Positions 56,962 to 64,000 of a DNA stretch of 64,000 nucleotides are shown piece by piece. A program made the translations under genes and the position numbers. The notes below the pieces were generated by a model, which worked only from the letters and a program-made list of their open reading frames with translations, made no database searches and had not been told where the DNA came from. Source of the stretch: Streptomyces globisporus (GTDB lineage Bacteria > Actinomycetota > Actinomycetes > Streptomycetales > Streptomycetaceae); the NCBI GenBank assembly GCA_014649555.1, contig BMTG01000016.1, positions 1-64,000 of the forward strand, read 5' to 3'. Position 1 is the stretch's first letter. Each line of letters starts with the position of its first letter.

Positions 56962-57807
56962 TCAGAACAGGACGCTCATGAACGCGCCGACCTCGCGGAA
57001 GCCGACGCGGCGGTAGGCCTTGCGGGCGGGGGTGTTGTAGTCGTTCACGTACAGGCTGACGACGGGGGCGACATCGGCCAGGGCGTAGCGCAGGACGGCG
57101 GCCATCCCCGTTTCGGAGAGGCCCTTGCCGCGGTGTTCGGGGGCGACCCAGACGCCCTGGATCTGGCAGGCCTGGGAGGTGGCCGCGCCGATCTCCGCCT
57201 TGAAGACGACCTTGCCGTCGTCGATGCGGGCGAAGGAGCGGCCGGTGCCGATGAGTTCGGCGACCCGGGCCTGGTAGAGGAGACCGCCGTCGCCGGCGAG
57301 CGGGGAGATGCCGACCTCCTCGGTGAACATCGCCACGCAGGCGGGCATCAGGATCTCGGTCTCGTCCTTGCGGATACGGCGGACCAGCGGGTCGGGCGTG
57401 ACGTCGGCGGAGAGGCTCTCGGTGACCATGAGGGGCTGGTTGCCGCGGACCTCGCGGGCGGGGCCCCAGCTGGGTTCGAGGAGCCGCCAGAGCTGGGTGG
57501 TGGGTTCGGCGGGGCCGACGATGGAGGAGCAGCGGCGGCCGGCCCGGCGGGCCCGGTCGGCGAAGGCGCGGACGGCCTCGGGTCCGGCGCAGATGGGGAC
57601 CAGGTTGGCGCCGGAGTAGCACAGGGAGCGGAGCCTGCCGTCGGCGTACCAGCCCCACATCTCACCGCCGAGGCGCCAGGGGTCGAGCCCCGCGACCTGC
57701 ACACGGGACGTCACGAAGGCGTTGGCGACGGGCTCGCTCTCCAGAATGGCGAGTGCGGCGCCGAGGTCGCTGGGTTCGAGGACCCGGGTGGTGGTCTGCG
57801 TCAACAC
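56962..57807 (-). CDS. GNAT acetyltransferase with DUF4081 N-terminal domain
   Basis: A 281-residue two-domain protein. The N-terminal half (VLEPSDLGAALAILESEPVAN, then SSIVGPAEPTTQLWRLLEP) fits DUF4081. The C-terminal half is GNAT with QGVWVAPEHRGKGLSETGMA as the acetyl-CoA motif and NTPARKAYRRVGFREVG. The start is GTG or the next codon TTG. This protein type is found near ispG in Streptomyces. The substrate is unknown. Confidence 0.88.
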   Translation of the reverse strand: MLTQTTTRVLEPSDLGAALAILESEPVANAFVTSRVQVAGLDPWRLGGEMWGWYADGRLRSLCYSGANLVPICAGPEAVRAFADRARRAGRRCSSIVGPAEPTTQLWRLLEPSWGPAREVRGNQPLMVTESLSADVTPDPLVRRIRKDETEILMPACVAMFTEEVGISPLAGDGGLLYQARVAELIGTGRSFARIDDGKVVFKAEIGAATSQACQIQGVWVAPEHRGKGLSETGMAAVLRYALADVAPVVSLYVNDYNTPARKAYRRVGFREVGAFMSVLF

Positions 57808-57904
57808 GAGGGGGCCTCACCATACGGTCTGCTGATTTCCGCACTGTAACCGACAAACCCCTCGAACACCGCTCGAGTCCGGGAGGCGGTTCCCGGAGAC
57901 ACCG

Positions 57905-57937
57905 CCGCCCCGCCGGGCACGAGGCCGGGCGGGGCGG
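57905..57937 (-). terminator. ispG terminator
   Basis: CCGCCCCGCC (57905-57914) and GGCGGGGCGG (57928-57937) form a 10-bp stem with extra CGG/CCG pairing in the loop, 23 bases past the ispG stop. Confidence 0.7.
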
Positions 57938-57959
57938 TCACGGCATGGAAAGGCGCAGG

Positions 57960-59117
57960 TCAGGCGCCGATGGAGACCTGGGGTTCGCCGGACGCGATGC
58001 CGTCCTTCTCCATCTGCTCGGCGATCTTCAGGGCCTCTTCGATGAGGGTCTCGACGATCTTCGACTCGGGGACGGTCTTGATGACCTCGCCCTTCACGAA
58101 GATCTGGCCCTTGCCGTTGCCGGAGGCGACGCCGAGGTCGGCCTCGCGGGCCTCACCGGGGCCGTTGACGACGCAGCCCATGACCGCGACGCGCAGCGGG
58201 ACCTCCATGCCCTCCAGGCCGGCGCTGACCTGGTCGGCGAGCTTGTAGACGTCGACCTGGGCGCGGCCGCAGGACGGGCAGGAGACGATCTCCAGGCGGC
58301 GCTGCTTGAGGTTCAGCGCCTCCAGGATCTGCAGGCCGACCTTGACCTCCTCGGCCGGCGGGGCCGAGAGGGAGACGCGGATGGTGTCGCCGATGCCCTC
58401 GGAGAGCAGGGCGCCGAACGCGACAGCCGACTTGATGGTGCCCTGGAACGCCGGTCCGGCCTCGGTGACGCCGAGGTGGAGCGGGTAGTCGCTCTGGGCG
58501 GCGAGCTGGCGGTAGGCGTTGACCATGACGACCGGGTCGTTGTGCTTGACCGAGATCTTGATGTCGCCGAAGCCGTGCTCCTCGAAGAGGGACGCCTCCC
58601 AGAGGGCGGACTCGACGAGGGCCTCGGGGGTGGCCTTGCCGTACTTCTTCAGGAGCCGGGCGTCCAGGGAGCCGGCGTTGACGCCGATCCGGATCGGGGT
58701 GCGGGTCTCGGAGGCCGCCTTGGCGATCTCCTTGACCTTGTCGTCGAACTGCTTGATGTTGCCCGGGTTGACCCGGACGGCCGCGCAGCCGGCGTCGATC
58801 GCGGCGAAGACGTACTTCGGCTGGAAGTGGATGTCGGCGATCACCGGGATCTGCGACTTCCTCGCGATGGTGGCGAGCGCGTCGGCGTCGTCCTGCGTCG
58901 GGCACGCGACCCGGACGATCTGGCAGCCGGAGGCCGTCAGCTCGGCGATCTGCTGGAGCGTGGCGCCGATGTCCGACGTACGGGTCGTCGTCATCGACTG
59001 CACGGAAACGGGTGCGTCGCCGCCGACCGCGACCGTGCCGACCTGGATCTGTCGGCTGACCCTTCGGTCGGCGAGCTTGGTCGGAACGGCCGGCATTCCG
59101 AGAGAAATTGCAGTCAT
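57960..59117 (-). CDS. ispG: 4-hydroxy-3-methylbut-2-enyl diphosphate synthase (flavodoxin)
   Basis: IspG/GcpE (385 residues) catalyses the penultimate step of the MEP isoprenoid pathway with a [4Fe-4S] cluster. The cluster ligands are in CPSCGR and in the later CVVNGPGE, which also supplies a Glu. The substrate region SVQSMTTT and NPGNIKQF is present. I chose the ATG at 59117, giving [15 protein letters not shown]; the upstream open part is not conserved. dxr, another MEP gene, lies two genes upstream with the site-2 protease between them. Confidence 0.95.
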   Translation of the reverse strand: MTAISLGMPAVPTKLADRRVSRQIQVGTVAVGGDAPVSVQSMTTTRTSDIGATLQQIAELTASGCQIVRVACPTQDDADALATIARKSQIPVIADIHFQPKYVFAAIDAGCAAVRVNPGNIKQFDDKVKEIAKAASETRTPIRIGVNAGSLDARLLKKYGKATPEALVESALWEASLFEEHGFGDIKISVKHNDPVVMVNAYRQLAAQSDYPLHLGVTEAGPAFQGTIKSAVAFGALLSEGIGDTIRVSLSAPPAEEVKVGLQILEALNLKQRRLEIVSCPSCGRAQVDVYKLADQVSAGLEGMEVPLRVAVMGCVVNGPGEAREADLGVASGNGKGQIFVKGEVIKTVPESKIVETLIEEALKIAEQMEKDGIASGEPQVSIGA

Positions 59118-59237
59118 GCGCTGTGCATCCCCAAGGTGTGGATCAAGGTCCCGAGATCGGCGGGCTCCAGGCTTCGAGGTTACGGCACCGGCGGCGGGAC
59201 GGACGCACCGTGTCGACAAGTCCACCCCTTGGTGAGC

Positions 59238-59264
59238 GGCCGGACACAACGCGTGTGCCCGGCC
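59238..59264 (-). terminator. hairpin after the site-2 protease gene
   Basis: GGCCGGACACA (59238-59248) and TGTGCCCGGCC (59254-59264) pair with one mismatch around a 5-base loop, 35 bases past the stop. It would separate dxr-rseP transcription from ispG. Confidence 0.6.
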
Positions 59265-59298
59265 GACACCTGTGGGACAGCTGGGGCGGAAGGGGTGC

Positions 59299-60609
59299 TC
59301 AGGAGATCTTGACGGGGTTCACGATGTCGGCCACCAGGACCAGCAGCGTGAAGCAGATGAAGAGTCCGGCGACCACATAGGCGACCGGCATCAGCCGGGC
59401 CACGTCGAACGGGCCCGGGTCGGGGCGCCGGAAGACCTTGGCCACATTGCGCCGCAGCGACTCCCACAGCGCGCCCGCGATGTGCCCGCCGTCCAGCGGG
59501 AGCAGCGGGAGCATGTTGAACAGGAACAGCGAGAGGTTGAACCCGGCGAGCAGGAACAGCATCATCGCGACCTGGTTCTGCGCCGGGATGTCGAGGTTCA
59601 TCACCTCGCCGCCGATCCGGGCCGCGCCGACCACGCCGACCGGCGAGTCGTCGGCCCGTTCGCCGTCGCTGAAGGCCGCGTCCCACAGGGCGGGGATCTT
59701 CGAGGGCAGGGCGATGATCGAGTCGACGCCGTTCTCGATCATGTCGCCCATGCGGACGACGGAGTCGCCGAAGCCGAGCGGCACGATCTCGGTCTGCGCG
59801 GCGAAGCCGAGGTAGCCCGCCTTGACGAACTCCTTCGGGATGACCTCGCCGTTGCTGTCCTTCTTGGCGACGTCGTTCTCGCGCAGGACGGCGTTGAGCG
59901 TGACTTCCTTGCCGTCGCGTTCGACGACGATGGTGGCGGGGCCGATGGTCTCGCGGATGCGGTCCGAGAGCGTCGCCCAGTCGTCGACCTTGGTCCCGGC
60001 GAAGGCGACGATCTTGTCGCCCTCCCGGAGCCCGGCGGCCTTGGCCGGCGAGACGTCATCGGTGGGCTTGCACTTCTCGCGGTTCTCGCTCTGCGCGATC
60101 ACGCACTTCTGGACGCCGCCGACCTCGGTGGTCTGGGTCTGGAAGCCGAAGGTCATCGCGACGCCCATGAAGATGGCGACCGCGAGGACCAGGTTCATGA
60201 AGGGGCCGGCGAACATGACGATGACGCGCTTCCACGGCTTGCGCGTGTAGAAGAGCCGCTTCTCGTCGCCCGGCTGGAGCTCCTCGAAGGCGGCGGAGCG
60301 GGCGTCCTCGATCATGCCGCGCCACGGGGAGGTGGAGCGGGCTTCGAGGCGGCCGTCGGGACCCGGCGGAAACATCCCGATCATGCGGATGTAGCCGCCG
60401 GCCGGGATGGCCTTGATGCCGTACTCCGTGTCGCCCCTCTTCTTCGACCAGAGCGTCGGGCCGAATCCGACCATGTACTGCGGGACCCGGATGCCGAACA
60501 TCTTGGCCGTGGAGAGGTGGCCCAGCTCGTGCCAGGCGATGGAGAAGAGCAGGCCCACGACGAAGACGGCGATCCCCAGGACCGTCAGCAGGATCGAGGT
60601 CAGACTCAT
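59299..60609 (-). CDS. rseP: RseP-type site-2 protease (M50)
   Basis: A 436-residue intramembrane zinc metalloprotease. The active-site motif HELGH is at about residues 27-31 in the first membrane helix, and the third zinc ligand motif [13 protein letters not shown] is near residue 383. A PDZ domain lies in the middle ([21 protein letters not shown]). Proteins of this type cleave anti-sigma factors or other membrane proteins; the target here is unknown. The ATG overlaps the dxr stop by four bases. Confidence 0.93.
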   Translation of the reverse strand: MSLTSILLTVLGIAVFVVGLLFSIAWHELGHLSTAKMFGIRVPQYMVGFGPTLWSKKRGDTEYGIKAIPAGGYIRMIGMFPPGPDGRLEARSTSPWRGMIEDARSAAFEELQPGDEKRLFYTRKPWKRVIVMFAGPFMNLVLAVAIFMGVAMTFGFQTQTTEVGGVQKCVIAQSENREKCKPTDDVSPAKAAGLREGDKIVAFAGTKVDDWATLSDRIRETIGPATIVVERDGKEVTLNAVLRENDVAKKDSNGEVIPKEFVKAGYLGFAAQTEIVPLGFGDSVVRMGDMIENGVDSIIALPSKIPALWDAAFSDGERADDSPVGVVGAARIGGEVMNLDIPAQNQVAMMLFLLAGFNLSLFLFNMLPLLPLDGGHIAGALWESLRRNVAKVFRRPDPGPFDVARLMPVAYVVAGLFICFTLLVLVADIVNPVKIS

Positions 60610-61859
60610 GCGTGCGCCTCCGCTGTCGCTTTCGCCGAGAGTTCCCGGGCCCGTGCGCGGGCCCACGTTTCCGCTTCGAGGACGTCCGCGACGCTGAGCG
60701 AGGTTCCCGGGGCGGGGGTGCCGTGTTCGGACACCACAGCCGTGACCGTATCCATGATTCCGTTGAAGGGCAGCTGCCCGGCGAGGAAAGCGTCGACGCA
60801 TTCCTCGTTGGCCGCGTTGAAGACGGCGGGTGCGGTGCCGCCGAGACCGCCGACATGCCGGGCGAGACCGACGGACGGGAAGGCCTCGGTGTCCAGCGGG
60901 AAGAACTCCCAGGTGGAGGCCTTCGACCAGTCGAAGGCGGGGGCCGCGTCCGGGACCCGCTGGGGCCAGCCGAGACCGATGGCGATGGGGCCGCCCATGT
61001 CCGGCGGGGTGGCCTGGGCGAGCGTGGAGCCGTCGCTGAATTCCACCATCGAGTGCACGTAGGACTGCGGGTGGACCACGACCTCGATGCGGTCGAACGG
61101 GATGTCGTAGAGGAGGTGCGCCTCGATGACCTCAAGACCCTTGTTGACCAGGGTCGCGGAGTTGATCGTGATGACCGGTCCCATGGCCCAGGTCGGGTGG
61201 GCGAGCGCCTGCTCGCGCGTGACGTCGGCCAGCTCCTCGCGCGTACGCCCCCGGAAGGGTCCGCCGGAGGCGGTGACGACGAGTTTGCGGACATCGGCGC
61301 GGGTGCCCGCGGCCAGCGCCTGGAAGAGCGCGGCGTGCTCGGAGTCGACCGGGATGATCTGGCCGGGGGCGGCGAGCGCCTTCACCAGCGGGCCGCCGAC
61401 GATCAGCGACTCCTTGTTGGCGAGGGCGAGCGTGCGGCCCGCCTTCAGGGCGGCGAGGGTCGGGGCGAGCCCGATGGAGCCGGTGATGCCGTTGAGCACG
61501 GTGTGGCAGGCGCTCGCGGCGAGGGTGGCGGCCGCGTCGGGTCCGGCGAGGATCTCGGGGAGCGGCTCACCGGCCCCGTACTGGTCCCGCAGCGCCTCGC
61601 GCAGGGCGGGGACCGCGTCCTCGGCGGCGACCGCGACCGTGTTCACGCGCAGCCGGCGGGCCTGCTCGGCGAGCAGGGCGACCCGGCCGCCCGCGGCCGA
61701 GAGCGCCGTGACGCGGAAGCGGTCGGGGTTGCGCAGGACCAGGTCGATCGCCTGGGTGCCGATGGACCCGGTGGAGCCGAGGATCACGAGATCCCGGCGG
61801 CCGTCCGCGGCGTCGAAGAGGAGATGCGGATCGGCGAGGGGGGCGGGGCTGTCGCTCAT
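60606..61859 (-). CDS. dxr: 1-deoxy-D-xylulose 5-phosphate reductoisomerase
   Basis: Dxr/IspC (417 residues) makes MEP from deoxyxylulose phosphate with NADPH and a divalent metal. The NADPH motif [17 protein letters not shown] is near residue 25. The metal and substrate motifs [22 protein letters not shown] and [13 protein letters not shown] are all present. ATG at 61859; the frame is open much further upstream but lies over aroA. The stop overlaps the rseP start. Confidence 0.96.
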   Translation of the reverse strand: MSDSPAPLADPHLLFDAADGRRDLVILGSTGSIGTQAIDLVLRNPDRFRVTALSAAGGRVALLAEQARRLRVNTVAVAAEDAVPALREALRDQYGAGEPLPEILAGPDAAATLAASACHTVLNGITGSIGLAPTLAALKAGRTLALANKESLIVGGPLVKALAAPGQIIPVDSEHAALFQALAAGTRADVRKLVVTASGGPFRGRTREELADVTREQALAHPTWAMGPVITINSATLVNKGLEVIEAHLLYDIPFDRIEVVVHPQSYVHSMVEFSDGSTLAQATPPDMGGPIAIGLGWPQRVPDAAPAFDWSKASTWEFFPLDTEAFPSVGLARHVGGLGGTAPAVFNAANEECVDAFLAGQLPFNGIMDTVTAVVSEHGTPAPGTSLSVADVLEAETWARARARELSAKATAEAHA

Positions 61860-61930
61860 GCCCCCATTGTTGCCGCTCCGGCTGTGTGCGGGGACAGCGC
61901 GTCCCGTGTGAGCCGGTCCCGCGACCCCGT

Positions 61931-63181
61931 TCAGCGCCCTTCGAGGTCGTGCGCGAAGTCCGCGAACACCTCGTGGAAGCGGGGGAACGTCTTGCGTACG
62001 CAGCCGGGGTCGTCGTACGTCAGACCGGGTGTGCGCAGTCCGGCGACGGCGAAGGACATCACGATGCGGTGGTCGCCGCGGGTGGCGATCTCGGTGGGCT
62101 TCGGCGTACCGGGGTGGATCTCGATCCAGTCGGGGCCGGTGTGCACGGTGATGCCCATGGCGCGCAGGTTCTCCGCGCACGCCTCCAGCCGGTCGCACTC
62201 CTTGACCCGGGTGTTGGCGACGTCCTCGATCCGTACGGGCCCGTCCGCGTACGGCGCGATCGCGGCGAGGGTCGGCATGGTGTCGGAGATGTCGCGCATG
62301 TTGACGGTGATCCCGCGCAGCCGGCCGGTGGAGCGGACGGTGGTGGCGTCGGCGCCGACGCCGACCTCGGCGCCCATCCCCCGCAGGACGTCGACGAAGC
62401 GCAGGTCGCCCTGGAGCGCGCCGATGCCGAGGCCGGGGACGGTGACCTCGCGGCCGGTGAGCGCGGCGGCAGCGAAGAAGTAGCTCGCGGTGGAGGCGTC
62501 GGGCTCGACGGCGTAGGCGGTCGCCCGGTAGCCGCCGGGAGGGACGGTGAAGGTGTCCCCCTCCCGCAGTACCTCCACGCCGAAATCGCGCATCATCGCG
62601 AGGGTGATCTCGACGTACGGCGCGGAGACCAGCTCGGTGACCTCGATGCGCAGCCCCTTCGCGGTGAGCGGCGCGAGCATCAGCAGCGCGGTGAGGTACT
62701 GGGAGGACTCCCCCGCGTCCAGGGTGAGGTCGCCGCCCTCGATCCCGGCGGCGCGCACGGTCAGCGGGTGGTGCCCCTCCGCTCCCCCGTGGCGCAGGTC
62801 GACGCCGAGCGCGGTGAGGGCACGGGTGAGCGGGGCGAGCGGGCGGCGGCGCATCTGGGCGGAGGCGTCGAAGCGGTACGTGCCGGAGGCGGCGGCCGCG
62901 ACGAGGGTGGGCAGGAAGCGGGCGGTGGTCGCGCCGTCGCGGCAGTAGACGTCGGCGTCGGTAGTCGCGGGCCCGGCCGGACGCCCCTGGACGCGCCAGC
63001 GGTCGGCCTCCTGCTCGACGGCGTAACCGAGGCTCTTCAGCCCTTCGGCGAAGCCCTCGGTGTCGTCCGAGCGCAGCGGCCGCAGCAGGGTGGTGGTGCC
63101 CTCGGCGGCGGCGGCCAGGAAGAGGGCGCGGGCGGTGACGGACTTGGAGCCGGGGATGTCGATGACGGTCACGGCCCTCAT
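61931..63181 (-). CDS. aroA: 3-phosphoshikimate 1-carboxyvinyltransferase (divergent EPSP synthase)
   Basis: An EPSP synthase-type enzyme of 416 residues. The shikimate-phosphate/PEP motif GSKSVTAR (11-18) keeps Lys, Ser and Arg but has Ala where most have Asn. Other motifs are SSQYLTALLM, RIEDVANTRVKECDRL (usual KESDR has C here) and GDHRIVMSFAVAGLR. The segment CRDGATTARFLP replaces the usual GNAGT/GNSGT motif. It looks active but is a different branch from typical housekeeping AroA as I remember it. ATG at 63181, or GTG three codons on. dxr is 71 bases downstream. Confidence 0.85.
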   Translation of the reverse strand: MRAVTVIDIPGSKSVTARALFLAAAAEGTTTLLRPLRSDDTEGFAEGLKSLGYAVEQEADRWRVQGRPAGPATTDADVYCRDGATTARFLPTLVAAAASGTYRFDASAQMRRRPLAPLTRALTALGVDLRHGGAEGHHPLTVRAAGIEGGDLTLDAGESSQYLTALLMLAPLTAKGLRIEVTELVSAPYVEITLAMMRDFGVEVLREGDTFTVPPGGYRATAYAVEPDASTASYFFAAAALTGREVTVPGLGIGALQGDLRFVDVLRGMGAEVGVGADATTVRSTGRLRGITVNMRDISDTMPTLAAIAPYADGPVRIEDVANTRVKECDRLEACAENLRAMGITVHTGPDWIEIHPGTPKPTEIATRGDHRIVMSFAVAGLRTPGLTYDDPGCVRKTFPRFHEVFADFAHDLEGR

Positions 63182-63275
63182 CCTGCCCCGCGGCGGGCGG
63201 GGCGGGCAGGGTGCGTCCGGTGCGTGGACGCGGTGGACGCACCCCGTACGACGGCCCTGGGAGGTGTCCGGCGGA

Positions 63276-64000
63276 TCAGGGGCCGGACAGGCTTGGGCGG
63301 ACCGGCCGGTGCTGGTTCTCCTGGACGGAGGGTCCGGGGGTGGCGTCGGCGATCCAGGGGCCCTCGCCGCTCGGGTCGATGACGCCCTCCTCCAGCCAGG
63401 TGTACGTCCCCGACAGGACGCCGTCGACCACGCGCCGGTCCAGGTCGTCGGTGTTGGACCACAGGCGGGTGAACAGTTCCTCGACCCGGATGCGGGCCTG
63501 CTCGCAGAAGGCGTCCGCGAGCTGGTAGGCCTCGCGGCCGTGCTCCTCCGCCCCGCGCAGATGCTCGGCACGGACGCAGGCGGCACTCATGGCGAAGAGT
63601 TCGGCGCCGATGTCGACGATCCGGCCGAGGAAGCCCTGTTTGGTCTCCATCCGGCCCTGCCAGCGGGACATGGCGTAGAAGGTGGACCGGGCGAGCTTGC
63701 GCGAGCACCGCTCGACGTACCGGAGGTGCCCGGAGAGGTCGCGATGACCGGCCGGGTGGAACTCGGCGTACGTACGCGGCAGTTGCCCCGGCCCGGCGAC
63801 GAGTTTGGGCAGCCAGCGGGCGTAGAACCCGGCGGCGTTGGCGCCCGCTTTCGCCTTGGCCGAGAGCGGCTTGTCGGGATCGATGATGTCGCCCGCGACC
63901 TTGAGGTGGGCATCGACGGCCTCCCGGGCGATCAGCAGGTGCATGATCTCGGTGGAGCCCTCGAAGATCCGGTTGATCCGCATGTCCCGGAGCATCTGCT
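63276..64000 (-). CDS. acyl-CoA dehydrogenase, C-terminal part
   Basis: The last 241 or so residues of an acyl-CoA dehydrogenase-type flavoprotein; the 5' end lies beyond the window. RINRIFEGSTEIMHLLIAREA is the conserved ACAD C-terminal helix region that contacts FAD. The long C-terminal extension after it (about 200 residues, helical) fits the large class of fatty-acid dehydrogenases with an extra domain. It ends 94 bases before aroA on the same strand. Confidence 0.88.
   Translation of the reverse strand, partial: QMLRDMRINRIFEGSTEIMHLLIAREAVDAHLKVAGDIIDPDKPLSAKAKAGANAAGFYARWLPKLVAGPGQLPRTYAEFHPAGHRDLSGHLRYVERCSRKLARSTFYAMSRWQGRMETKQGFLGRIVDIGAELFAMSAACVRAEHLRGAEEHGREAYQLADAFCEQARIRVEELFTRLWSNTDDLDRRVVDGVLSGTYTWLEEGVIDPSGEGPWIADATPGPSVQENQHRPVRPSLSGP

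Noticed and set aside
64000-64000. Acyl-CoA dehydrogenase as a truncated pseudogene
   Set aside because: The frame is open to the window edge, so the missing N-terminus is only cut off by the window.

Overview
The window is high-GC actinobacterial chromosome, almost certainly from a Streptomyces. Third codon positions are nearly all G or C, GTG and TTG starts are frequent, neighbouring genes often overlap by 4 bases (ATGA/GTGA), and the gene order (rnj-dapA-thyX, dapB-M16-pnp-rpsO, a type VII secretion locus, truB-rbfA-infB-nusA-rimP, proS, ispG-rseP-dxr) fits the conserved core of Streptomyces chromosomes as I remember it. There are no insertion sequences, integrases, tRNA or rRNA genes and no CRISPR array.

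Layout. (1) 1-422 is T-rich and apparently non-coding, with three degenerate motif copies. (2) 423-10784 is a minus-strand housekeeping block with two short plus-strand membrane genes inside it: RNase J, DapA, ThyX, a TPR-like membrane protein, DapB, an M16 peptidase, PNPase and ribosomal protein S15. It joins RNA decay (RNase J, PNPase) with lysine/diaminopimelate synthesis (DapA, DapB) and dTMP synthesis. (3) 10992-30191 is an ESX/type VII secretion locus on both strands: EccD, EccC, two WXG100 proteins, two mycosin proteases, a WXG/PPE-like Gly-Pro-rich protein with a small partner, EccB, EccE, an unknown protein coupled to EccE, a DUF397 protein and a large MinD-like ATPase with Pro/Gln-rich arms (EspI-like). 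Short repeats lie on both sides of eccC.

(4) 30410-36502 is a complete five-gene peptide ABC importer operon, translationally coupled from the second gene on, whose binding protein appears anchored by a C-terminal membrane helix. (5) 37047-39171 is a small module: a DHFR-fold reductase gene divergent from an ArsR-like regulator coupled to an MFS exporter. A near-perfect palindrome sits in the promoter region, the regulator mRNA is probably leaderless, and the exporter carries a TTA codon. (6) 39172-41308 holds XdhC and RibF. (7) 41352-44903 is one very long protein with a trypsin-like domain and a P-loop domain, both with altered catalytic motifs.

(8) 45151-52243 (minus) is the translation/transcription cluster rimP-nusA-ylxR-infB-DUF503-rbfA-truB. 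(9) 52420-54442 (plus) encodes a lipoprotein, a DUF4439 ferritin-like protein and an aminoglycoside-phosphotransferase-like protein that lacks its catalytic residues. (10) 54572-64000 (minus) holds ProS, two GNAT acetyltransferases, IspG, an RseP-type site-2 protease, Dxr, a divergent EPSP synthase and the 3' part of an acyl-CoA dehydrogenase gene cut by the window edge. IspG and Dxr are two steps of the MEP isoprenoid pathway.

The points most worth a second look are the large pseudo-protease/ATPase, the pseudokinase, the palindrome-controlled ArsR-MFS-DHFR module with its TTA codon, the paired repeat overlapping a stop codon at 5211-5261, the repeats around eccC and upstream of eccB, and the second-type EPSP synthase.
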